In this document: in pieces, positions 32,005 to 38,076 of the stretch
Position numbering within the stretch: the stretch's first letter is position 1
Layout: every line of letters starts with the position of its first letter
NCBI GenBank assembly: GCA_016199625.1
Contig: JACQGI010000031.1
Location: 1 to 38,076 of the forward strand
Length of the DNA stretch: 38,076 nt
Direction of reading: 5' to 3'
From: Acidobacteriota bacterium
Lineage (GTDB): Bacteria; Acidobacteriota; Vicinamibacteria; Fen-336
Made by a program: the position numbers and the translations under genes
The notes under the pieces: model-generated
Seen by the model: the letters and a program-made list of their open reading frames with translations, nothing else
What the model was told of the DNA's origin: nothing
The model's database searches: none

Positions 32005-32753
32005 CGGGCCCCCCGCTGACGCAGCTCCCGCCGGAAGGCGAGCAACCTGCGGAAGTAGACGATGGAGTCGCGGAGGCCGTGGACCGTGGAGGTTTTTTCG
32101 TACCGTCGCACGTACGCTCCGGGGATTTCCTCGATCCGCAGCCCCCTCCTCCAGCTCCTGACCATGAACTCGGTGTCCCAGAACCACCCGGGATCGCGGA
32201 TCTCCTCGAGGACGGGGAGCAGGCGCTCGCGCCGGAAGAACTTGTATCCCGTCTCGGTGTCCGCCAGGGGGACGGAGAGCAGCTTTCGGAGCAGGAACGA
32301 GTAGCCCCGGCTCATCAGGTAGCGGTCGAAGGAGACCATCTGGAAGGCGTAGATCCGGCGGATGGTCGCGACGTCCGCTCCCTTCTCGATGGCGTGAACC
32401 AGGGAAGGGATGTACCGGCAGTGGACCTCGAGGTCCACGTCGAGGTATCCCGCGACGTCCCCCCGGGCGGCCCGGAAGCCGTCGGTCACGGTCGCTCCGC
32501 GCCCCTCGTTCGCGTCGTGGAGGATGACCCTGAGGTCCAGGGCTCGGTGGCGTTCAACGAGGGAGCATATGATCTCCCGCGTGGCGTCCCGGCTCACGTC
32601 GTCCACGAAGATGATTTCGAAGGGCCGGCCCAGCTCGATCAGGGTGTCCCGGATCTGGGTGAAGCTCTCCTCGAGGATCTCCGCTTCGTTGTAACAGGCG
32701 AGGACGACGGTGACCATCCGGGCGTGGCCCAGGGGGGCGCCCGCCGCCGTCAC
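32001..32753 (-). CDS. Family 2 glycosyltransferase (polyprenyl-phosphate sugar synthase-like)
   Basis: A 250-residue GT-A enzyme resembling dolichol/undecaprenyl-phosphate mannose or glucose synthases. It has the nucleotide-sugar region VTVVLACYNEAEILEESF, FEIIFVDDVSRDATREII, NEGRGATVTDGFRAARGD, the DxD metal motif in YLDVDLE and DTETGYKFFRRE. There are no C-terminal membrane helices, so it acts at the inner leaflet. The GTG start at 32753 overlaps the rffA stop by four bases; a nearer Met (residue 13) is possible. The facing YfhO-like gene would be a plausible user of a lipid-linked sugar made by this enzyme; this is inference. Confidence 0.87.
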   Translation of the reverse strand: MTAAGAPLGHARMVTVVLACYNEAEILEESFTQIRDTLIELGRPFEIIFVDDVSRDATREIICSLVERHRALDLRVILHDANEGRGATVTDGFRAARGDVAGYLDVDLEVHCRYIPSLVHAIEKGADVATIRRIYAFQMVSFDRYLMSRGYSFLLRKLLSVPLADTETGYKFFRRERLLPVLEEIRDPGWFWDTEFMVRSWRRGLRIEEIPGAYVRRYEKTSTVHGLRDSIVYFRRLLAFRRELRQRGAR

Positions 32754-33886
32754 CAGTCGGTGGCGCGGACGCCGTCCACTACGCGGTCGACGTCCTCCTC
32801 GGTCATGAGGGGATGTATGGGCAGTCGGAGGAGGGTTCGGGCCACGCGATCAGTGACCGGCAGGGCTGTCCCCGCGGGGACGACTCCCTGGCCGAAGGGC
32901 GAAGAGTGGAGAGGCACGTAGTGGAACGACGCCAGGATCCCCCGAGACTGCAGGAGAGTCCGGCACCGCTCACGGGCCTCCTCTGTGGGGAAAAGGAGGT
33001 AGAAGATGTGGTCGTTGCCCGTTCTCCCCGGGGATGCGGAGGGAAGCGTGACACCGCGGCCCCCGGCCCAGTCCGAGAGGCCGGCGCGGTAGCCCGCGGC
33101 GACGCGGGCCCTCCGGGCCTGGATCTCCGGCAGCTTGTCGAGTTGCGCATCGAGAACCGCTGCCAGGAGGTCCGACAGGACGTAGCTGCTCCCTTCGGCC
33201 ACCCAGGTGTACTTGTCCACATCCCCGCGGAGGAAGGCGCTGCGGTTGGTGCCCTTCTCCCGGATGATCTCCGCCCGATCGGCCAAGGCGCGGTCGCGCA
33301 GGGCGAGAGCGCCTCCCTCCCCGGAGGTCACGTTCTTCGTCTCGTGGAAGCTGAAGCAGCCAGCGTCGCCGAGGCTACCCAGAGGCCGGCCGTGGTACGA
33401 GGCAGCCAGGCCCTGGGCCGCGTCCTCCACCACCTTGAGACCTCGCTCGCGCGCGAGGGAGAGGAGGGCGTCCATGTCCGGCGCAATGCCGGCGTAGTGA
33501 ACGGGGAGCAGGGCGGCCGTCCGTTCGGTGAGCCGGCGGGCCACGTCGGCCGGGTCCAGCCCAAGGGTCGCCTCGTCGATGTCCGCCATCACGGGGCGAG
33601 CGCCCACCCTGAGGATGGCGTTGGCGGTCGAGACGAAGGTGAAGGACGGACAGACGACCTCCTGCCCGGGTCCCACTCCGAGGGCCAGGAGCGCGAGCTC
33701 CAGCGCATGCGTACAGGAGGTGGTGAGGAGCACCCGCGGCACCTCGAGGAGCTTCGCAAGGCGCTCCTCGACCCGCCGGCAATACGGGCCGTCTCCCGCC
33801 ACCCGGCCCGATAGCGCCTGGCGGATCCGCCGGACCTCCTCCTCGTCGAACCAGGGGGCAGAAAGAGCGACCGGGCGGGGAGGCAT
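32750..33886 (-). CDS. rffA: dTDP-4-amino-4,6-dideoxygalactose transaminase (DegT/DnrJ family)
   Basis: PLP enzyme that converts a TDP-4-keto-6-deoxyhexose to the 4-amino sugar (TDP-Fuc4N in the RffA/WecE group). The 378 residues include TTSCTHALELALLALG, CPSFTFVSTANAIL, VVEDAAQGLAASYHGR and the RffA-like active site CFSFHETKNVTSGEGGAL with Lys184 binding PLP. DKYTWVAEGSSYVLSDLLAA and the late segment ILASFHYVPLHSSPFG also fit that subgroup. It heads an operon with a GT2 enzyme and an acyltransferase, each overlapping the next by four bases. Its promoter region is shared with pilB. Other 4-amino-sugar products (for example viosamine) cannot be excluded. Confidence 0.88.
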   Translation of the reverse strand: MPPRPVALSAPWFDEEEVRRIRQALSGRVAGDGPYCRRVEERLAKLLEVPRVLLTTSCTHALELALLALGVGPGQEVVCPSFTFVSTANAILRVGARPVMADIDEATLGLDPADVARRLTERTAALLPVHYAGIAPDMDALLSLARERGLKVVEDAAQGLAASYHGRPLGSLGDAGCFSFHETKNVTSGEGGALALRDRALADRAEIIREKGTNRSAFLRGDVDKYTWVAEGSSYVLSDLLAAVLDAQLDKLPEIQARRARVAAGYRAGLSDWAGGRGVTLPSASPGRTGNDHIFYLLFPTEEARERCRTLLQSRGILASFHYVPLHSSPFGQGVVPAGTALPVTDRVARTLLRLPIHPLMTEEDVDRVVDGVRATDW

Positions 33887-33898
33887 CGCGCGGGCCGT

Positions 33899-33904
33899 AT
33901 GCTA
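33899..33904 (-). promoter_or_regulatory. -10 box (TAGCAT) of the rffA operon
   Basis: TAGCAT on the minus strand is identical to the pilB -10 box. The predicted start near 33892 leaves about six bases before the ATG at 33886. The place of the -35 box has no TTGACA-like sequence and is covered by the first copy of the 16-base repeat, as expected for an activator-dependent promoter. Confidence 0.45.
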
Positions 33905-33917
33905 ACACCGCCGGGGT

Positions 33918-33949
33918 GCCTTGCGTATGTTCTGCCTTGCGTAGGTTCT
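33918..33949. repeat. Tandem 16-base repeat between rffA and pilB
   Basis: GCCTTGCGTATGTTCT (33918-33933) and GCCTTGCGTAGGTTCT (33934-33949) are immediate tandem copies, 15 of 16 identical. Copy 1 covers the -35 position of the rffA promoter; copy 2 ends on the first base of the pilB -35 box. The core TTGCGTANGTTC recurs in the pilM leader at 6445-6456. This is a good candidate for paired regulator sites. Confidence 0.7.
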
Positions 33950-33977
33950 TGACAGCCCCGGAGTGGCGCGCTAGCAT
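33949..33977 (+). promoter_or_regulatory. Promoter of pilB-pilT-pilC
   Basis: TTGACA (33949-33954), 17 bases, TAGCAT (33972-33977), predicted start near 33984 and a leader of about 38 bases. CTAAG (33985-33989) and CTTAG (34001-34005) form a small inverted repeat in the leader. Confidence 0.7.
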
Positions 33978-34021
33978 CGCAAGACTAAGTGCAGCCAATT
34001 CTTAGGTTTCGGGAAGCCTGA

Positions 34022-35857
34022 ATGCCCGTCAAGCTCGGCGAACTGCTGCTCAAGGAGAACATGGTGACTCCGCAGCAGCTCCAAGAAGCACTCGCGCACC
34101 AGAAGATGAACGGGGGCAAACTGGGCAAAGCCTTCGTTCAGCTCGGCTACGTGCGCGACGAGGAGATCACGAGCCTCCTCTCGCGCCAGTATGGGGTGCC
34201 CTCGATCAACCTCGACCACTTCGAGGTGGACCCGGCCATCATCAAGATCATCCCGGCGGAGACCGCGAGGAAGTACCAGATCCTGCCGCTCTCGCGCTCC
34301 GGCGCCACGCTCACGATCGCCATGGCGGACCCGACGAACGTCTTCGCCATGGACGACATCAAGTTCATGACGGGCTACAACGTCGAGCCGGTCGTCGCCT
34401 CGGAGACCTCCCTCGAGGAGGCCATCGAGAAGTACTACGGCTCGGCCCGCTCGCTGCAGCTCAAGACCGACGGGTTCCAGGGCGGTAGCTCCCCGGGCCT
34501 GGGCCAGGCGCCGTCCCTGAAGGAGATGATGGAGGGCCCCGGCCTCACGATGGACGACATGGCCTCCGTGGGTCTCTCCGAGGTGGACCTCGACTCCATC
34601 GGGGACGAGGAGGCCGACGTCGAGACGGTGAAGACCGAGGAGGACGAGATCGACCTCGGGGCCCTCGCGAAGTCCTCCGAGGCCGCACCGGTCGTGAAGC
34701 TCACGAACGTCCTCCTCATCGACTCGCTGAAGCGCGGCGCCTCGGACATCCACATCGAGCCCTACGAGAAGGAGTTCCGGGTCCGCTTCCGGATCGACGG
34801 GATCCTGTACAACGTCATGGCCCTGCCCCTGAAGCTCAAGGATCCCCTCACCTCGCGCATCAAGATCATGGCGAAGCTCGACATTGCCGAGAAGCGGCTG
34901 CCCCAGGACGGCCGCATCAAGATCAAGATGAAGGTGGAGGACCGGAGCCGCGACCTGGACTTCCGCGTGTCCTGCCTGCCGACCCTCTGGGGGGAGAAGA
35001 TCGTCCTCCGCCTCCTCGACAAGACGAAGCTCATGCTCGACATGACCAAGCTGGGCTTCGAGGTCGACTCCCTGGAGCGGTTCAAGCGGGCCATCGCCAA
35101 GCCCTACGGCATCGTCCTCGTGACGGGGCCGACGGGGTCGGGGAAGACCAACACCCTGTACTCCGCCATCGCGGCGCTCAACAAGCCCGACACGAACATC
35201 ATGACCGCCGAGGACCCGGTGGAGTTCAACCTGCCGGGGATCAACCAGGTCCAGATCAAGGACCAGATCGGACTCAACTTCGCCGCCGTGCTGCGGTCCT
35301 TCCTGCGCCAGGACCCCAACACGATCCTGGTGGGGGAGATCCGCGACTACGAGACGGCGGAGATCGCGGTGAAGGCGGCCCTGACGGGACACCTGGTCCT
35401 GTCGACGCTGCACACCAACGACGCTCCGTCCACGGTGTCGCGCCTCGTGAACATGGGCATCGAGCCGTTCCTCGTGGGGACGGCGGTCAACCTGATCCAG
35501 GCCCAGCGCCTCATCCGGAGGATCTGCTCCAACTGCAAGGAGGAGGTCAAGGACTTCCCCAGCAAGACACTGATCGAAGTCGGCTTCAAGCCCGAAGAGG
35601 TGGGGAGCTTCAAGCTCTTCAAGGGGCGGGGCTGCGGGACCTGCAACGGCACGGGCTACAAGGGGCGCGTCGGCCTGTACGAGGTGATGGAGATCTCCGA
35701 GGGAATCCGCGATCTCATCATGGTGGGGGCCACCGCCATCGAGATCAAGAGAAAGGCCCTCGAGGAGGGGATGCTGACGCTGCGCATGAGCGGCCTCGAG
35801 AAGATCAAGGCCGGCATCACCACCATCGAGGAAGTGCTCAGGGAGACGGTTCTCTAG
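34022..35857 (+). CDS. pilB: Type IV pilus extension ATPase PilB
   Basis: Hexameric cytoplasmic motor that powers pilin polymerisation. The 611 residues have an N-terminal MshEN/GSPII-E domain (about 5-150: LGELLLKENMVTPQQLQEAL, LSRQYGVPSINLD), which in related proteins binds cyclic di-GMP. An acidic Met/Gly-rich linker (about 155-220) follows. The ATPase core has SDIHIEPYEKEFRVRFRIDG, Walker A GPTGSGKT (369-376), the Asp box EDPVEFNLPG, Walker B ILVGEIRD and the His box TLHTNDAPST. A zinc-binding tetracysteine lies at about 502-541 (CSNC and CGTC). The start ATG at 34022 lacks a strong ribosome site (GGGAAG). First gene of pilBTC with its own promoter. Confidence 0.95.
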   Translation: MPVKLGELLLKENMVTPQQLQEALAHQKMNGGKLGKAFVQLGYVRDEEITSLLSRQYGVPSINLDHFEVDPAIIKIIPAETARKYQILPLSRSGATLTIAMADPTNVFAMDDIKFMTGYNVEPVVASETSLEEAIEKYYGSARSLQLKTDGFQGGSSPGLGQAPSLKEMMEGPGLTMDDMASVGLSEVDLDSIGDEEADVETVKTEEDEIDLGALAKSSEAAPVVKLTNVLLIDSLKRGASDIHIEPYEKEFRVRFRIDGILYNVMALPLKLKDPLTSRIKIMAKLDIAEKRLPQDGRIKIKMKVEDRSRDLDFRVSCLPTLWGEKIVLRLLDKTKLMLDMTKLGFEVDSLERFKRAIAKPYGIVLVTGPTGSGKTNTLYSAIAALNKPDTNIMTAEDPVEFNLPGINQVQIKDQIGLNFAAVLRSFLRQDPNTILVGEIRDYETAEIAVKAALTGHLVLSTLHTNDAPSTVSRLVNMGIEPFLVGTAVNLIQAQRLIRRICSNCKEEVKDFPSKTLIEVGFKPEEVGSFKLFKGRGCGTCNGTGYKGRVGLYEVMEISEGIRDLIMVGATAIEIKRKALEEGMLTLRMSGLEKIKAGITTIEEVLRETVL

Positions 35858-35867
35858 GGGGGTCACC

Positions 35868-36986
35868 GTGGCAGTCAGCCTGCACCAGCTGCTCAAGACG
35901 ATGACGGAGATGGGAGGGACCGACCTCCACATCACGACGAACTCCCCGCCCCAGATCCGCGTGGACGGGAAGCTGCGGCCGCTGGACCTCCCGCCCCTGA
36001 CGGCGGTGGAGACCAAGCAGCTCGCCTACAGCGTGCTCACCGACGCGCAGAAGCACCGCTTCGAGGAGAACCTGGAGCTGGACTTCAGCTTCGGGATCAA
36101 GGGCCTCGCGCGCTTCCGCGCCAACGTGTTCATGCAGCGCGGCGCCGTGGGAGCCGTGTACCGGACGATCCCCTACGAGATCCGCAGCTTCAAGGACCTG
36201 GGCCTGCCGCCGGTGATCGCCCAGGTCTGCGAGAAGCCGCGCGGCCTCGTCCTCGTGACGGGGCCCACGGGCTCGGGGAAGTCCACGACCCTCGCCGCCA
36301 TGATCGACAAGATCAACGCCGAGCGCCACGAGCACATCCTCACCGTAGAGGACCCCATCGAGTACCTCCACGCCCACAAGAAGTGCGTCGTCAACCAGCG
36401 CGAGCTCCACGCCGACACCCACGGGTTCTCCAACGCCCTCCGGGCCGCCCTGCGCCAGGACCCCGACGTCGTGCTGATCGGCGAGATGCGTGACCTCGAG
36501 ACCATCGAGTCGGCGCTGCGGATCGCCGAGACGGGGCACCTCACCTTCGGGACCCTCCACACCAACTCCGCGGCCTCGACGATCAACCGCGTCGTGGACG
36601 TGTTCCCGGCCCACCAGCAGCCCCAGATCCGCGCGCAGCTCTCGCTGGTGCTCGAGGGGATCATGTGCCAGAGCCTGCTGCCGAAGGCCAGCGGCTCGGG
36701 GCGCTGCCTCGCGATGGAGATCATGGTCCCCAACGCGGCCATCCGGAACCTGATCCGCGAGGACAAGATCCACCAGATCTACTCGACCATGCAGACCGGC
36801 CAGGAGAAGTACGGGATGCAGACGTTCAACCAGGCACTGGCCAGCCTGTACTTCGCCAAGCAGATCACCCTCCAGACGGCTCTTGGGCTGAGCTCGATGC
36901 CCGACGAGCTTCAGGACATGATCAACCGCGGCGCCGGCCTGGCGACACCCCAGGCCGGAGGCCGGCCGCCGATGCGGCCCCGCTAG
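35868..36986 (+). CDS. pilT: Type IV pilus retraction ATPase PilT
   Basis: Hexameric motor that depolymerises pili. The 372-residue protein shows the PilT plan: LLKTMTEMGGTDLHITTNSPPQ in the N-terminal PAS-like domain, Walker A GPTGSGKSTT (about 131-140), the Asp box EDPIEYLH, Walker B VLIGEMRDLETI, the His box GTLHTNSAASTINRVVDVFP and the C-terminal AIRNLIREDKIHQIYSTMQ, matching the AIRNLIRE motif needed for retraction in other bacteria. GTG start 10 bases after pilB. Presence of both PilB and PilT implies dynamic, twitching-capable pili. Confidence 0.96.
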   Translation: MAVSLHQLLKTMTEMGGTDLHITTNSPPQIRVDGKLRPLDLPPLTAVETKQLAYSVLTDAQKHRFEENLELDFSFGIKGLARFRANVFMQRGAVGAVYRTIPYEIRSFKDLGLPPVIAQVCEKPRGLVLVTGPTGSGKSTTLAAMIDKINAERHEHILTVEDPIEYLHAHKKCVVNQRELHADTHGFSNALRAALRQDPDVVLIGEMRDLETIESALRIAETGHLTFGTLHTNSAASTINRVVDVFPAHQQPQIRAQLSLVLEGIMCQSLLPKASGSGRCLAMEIMVPNAAIRNLIREDKIHQIYSTMQTGQEKYGMQTFNQALASLYFAKQITLQTALGLSSMPDELQDMINRGAGLATPQAGGRPPMRPR

Positions 36987-37009
36987 GGCCGGCGTCCAGG
37001 AGGAATCCG

Positions 37010-38076
37010 ATGCCTGCTTACGTCTGGAAGGGCAAGACCCGGGACGGCAAGGCCGTGTCGGGCGAGCGGGTGGGCGAGAGCAAGGAAGCCGTCATGGCTC
37101 TCCTCCGCCGGGACCAGATCCTGGTCTCGTCGGTCAAGGAGAAGGGCAAGGAAATCGCCCTCCCCAAGTTCGGCGGCGGCGTGCCGGCCAAGGACCTGGC
37201 GATCTTCGTCCGGCAGTTCTCCGTCATGATCGACGCCGGCCTGCCCCTGGTTCAGTGCCTCGAGATCCTCGGGAGCCAGCAGGAGAACAAGACCTTCGCG
37301 AAGATCCTCCAGCAGACCCGGATGGACGTCGAGGGCGGCGCGTCGCTCGCCGACGCCATGCGCAAGCACCCGAAGGCCTTCGACGACCTGTTCACGAACA
37401 TGATCGCCGCGGGGGAGGCGGGCGGCATCCTCGACACGATCCTGAAGCGCCTGGCGACCTACATCGAGAAGGCCGTCAAGCTCAAGTCGCAGGTCAAGGG
37501 GGCCATGGTCTACCCCACGGCGGTGATCAGCATCGCCGGGATCGTGATCTTCGTCATCCTCTGGAAGGTGATCCCCACGTTCCAGTCGATGTTCGAAGGG
37601 CTGGGGGCGCAGCTCCCGCTGCCGACGCGCTTCGTCATCGCGCTCTCCCAGTGGACGGTGCGCCTGGCGCCGTTCATCATCGTCGGGGGGATCGCGTTCG
37701 TCTTCCTCTTCAGGCGGTACTACGCGACCTACGGAGGACGGCGCGTCGTGGACCGGGCGGTGCTCAAGGCCCCCATCCTCGGCGTCGTCATGCAGAAGAT
37801 CGCCGTGGCCCGGTTCTGCCGGACCTTGGCGACGCTCATCTCCTCGGGGGTGCCGATCCTGGACGGCCTCGAGATCACCGCACGCACTTCGGGCAACTCG
37901 ATCGTCGAGGACGCCATCATGCAGGTGCGAAAGGGCGTCGAGAGCGGCCTCACGATCGCCCAGCCGCTGAAGGAGAGCGGCGTCTTCCCGCCCATGGTCG
38001 TGCAGATGATCGCCGTCGGCGAGCAGACGGGGGCCATGGACGCGATGCTCTCGAAGATCGCGGACTTCTACGAGGA
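37010..38076 (+). CDS. pilC: Type IV pilus inner-membrane platform protein PilC, partial (3' end beyond window)
   Basis: Polytopic platform on which PilB and PilT act. The 355 residues present have the conserved opening MPAYVWKGKTRDGKAVSGE and the first GSPII_F domain (DLAIFVRQFSVMIDAGLPLV, DLFTNMIAAGEAGGILDTIL). Two membrane helices follow at about 168-190 (TAVISIAGIVIFVILWKVIP) and 220-240, then the start of the second GSPII_F domain (KIAVARFCRTLATLISSGVP). A typical PilC is about 400 residues, so only the last ~50 residues and final helix are missing. AGGAGG lies six bases before the ATG. The pilus genes expected downstream (pilA, regulators) are outside the window. Confidence 0.95.
   Translation, partial: MPAYVWKGKTRDGKAVSGERVGESKEAVMALLRRDQILVSSVKEKGKEIALPKFGGGVPAKDLAIFVRQFSVMIDAGLPLVQCLEILGSQQENKTFAKILQQTRMDVEGGASLADAMRKHPKAFDDLFTNMIAAGEAGGILDTILKRLATYIEKAVKLKSQVKGAMVYPTAVISIAGIVIFVILWKVIPTFQSMFEGLGAQLPLPTRFVIALSQWTVRLAPFIIVGGIAFVFLFRRYYATYGGRRVVDRAVLKAPILGVVMQKIAVARFCRTLATLISSGVPILDGLEITARTSGNSIVEDAIMQVRKGVESGLTIAQPLKESGVFPPMVVQMIAVGEQTGAMDAMLSKIADFYE

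Noticed and set aside
33971-36016. 681-codon minus-strand open frame across pilB
   Set aside because: Shadow of PilB; it also overlaps the pilB promoter region.

Overview
This 38-kb window is a gene-dense piece of a very GC-rich Gram-negative chromosome. The evidence for a diderm is a complete KDO (inner-core LPS) pathway, LapB and a PilQ secretin. The mix of a type IVa pilus locus with a two-AMIN-domain PilQ, GlpX fructose bisphosphatase, frequent GTG/TTG starts and many small lipoproteins fits Acidobacteriota, Myxococcota or a neighbouring deep lineage. Phylum is an inference; no rRNA marker is present. I see no tRNA or rRNA genes, insertion sequences, CRISPR arrays, prophage genes or attachment sites, and coding density is above 90%.

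Layout, left to right. (1) 1-1087, minus strand: the 5' part of nicotinate phosphoribosyltransferase (pncB, cut by the window edge) with a promoter-embedded dyad, and a Nudix hydrolase upstream. (2) 1150-6247, plus: a SAM hydroxide adenosyltransferase (DUF62), then thiolase, enoyl-CoA hydratase-like, acyl-CoA dehydrogenase and glpX in a tight series. (3) 6550-13397, plus: pilM-N-O-P-Q coupled by ATGA overlaps, followed by two lipoproteins, the second with Ig-like and PKD modules. (4) 13472-15749, plus: a TPR protein overlapping a Roadblock/LC7 protein, then a proline-rich lipoprotein with a P-domain-like C-terminus. (5) 15881-19944, plus: accB-accC-folD-coaE, where coaE carries an unexpected ADP-ribosylglycohydrolase-like C-terminal half. 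(6) 19941-25155, minus: pyrG-kdsA-kdsD-kdsC-lapB. (7) 25365-28990, minus: kdsB and a large membrane protein with a spermidine-synthase-like domain. (8) 29104-31458, plus: a YfhO-like multi-pass membrane protein. (9) 31453-33886, minus: rffA/wecE-type aminotransferase, GT2 glycosyltransferase and a hexapeptide acyltransferase, all overlapping. (10) 34022-38076, plus: pilB-pilT-pilC, with pilC cut by the window edge.

The window is mostly cell-envelope biology. Two halves of a type IV pilus machine (alignment/secretin complex, and motors/platform) bracket genes for KDO, CTP supply, a 4-amino-sugar glycan and CoA/malonyl-CoA precursors. PyrG makes CTP, KdsD/A/C make KDO and KdsB uses both to make CMP-KDO. 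LapB, in the same operon as kdsA/D/C, is a known LPS-assembly regulator in enterobacteria. The rffA operon probably makes and transfers a modified amino sugar and shares a divergent regulatory region with pilB.

The most interesting signals are: a 12-base motif (TTGCGTANGTTC) present as a tandem pair between rffA and pilB and again in the pilM leader; the CoaE fusion; the dyad over the pncB -10 box; and the TPR/Roadblock pair behind the pil operon. By eye, promoters follow TTGAC(A/T) - 16 to 18 bases - TAgCaT-like.
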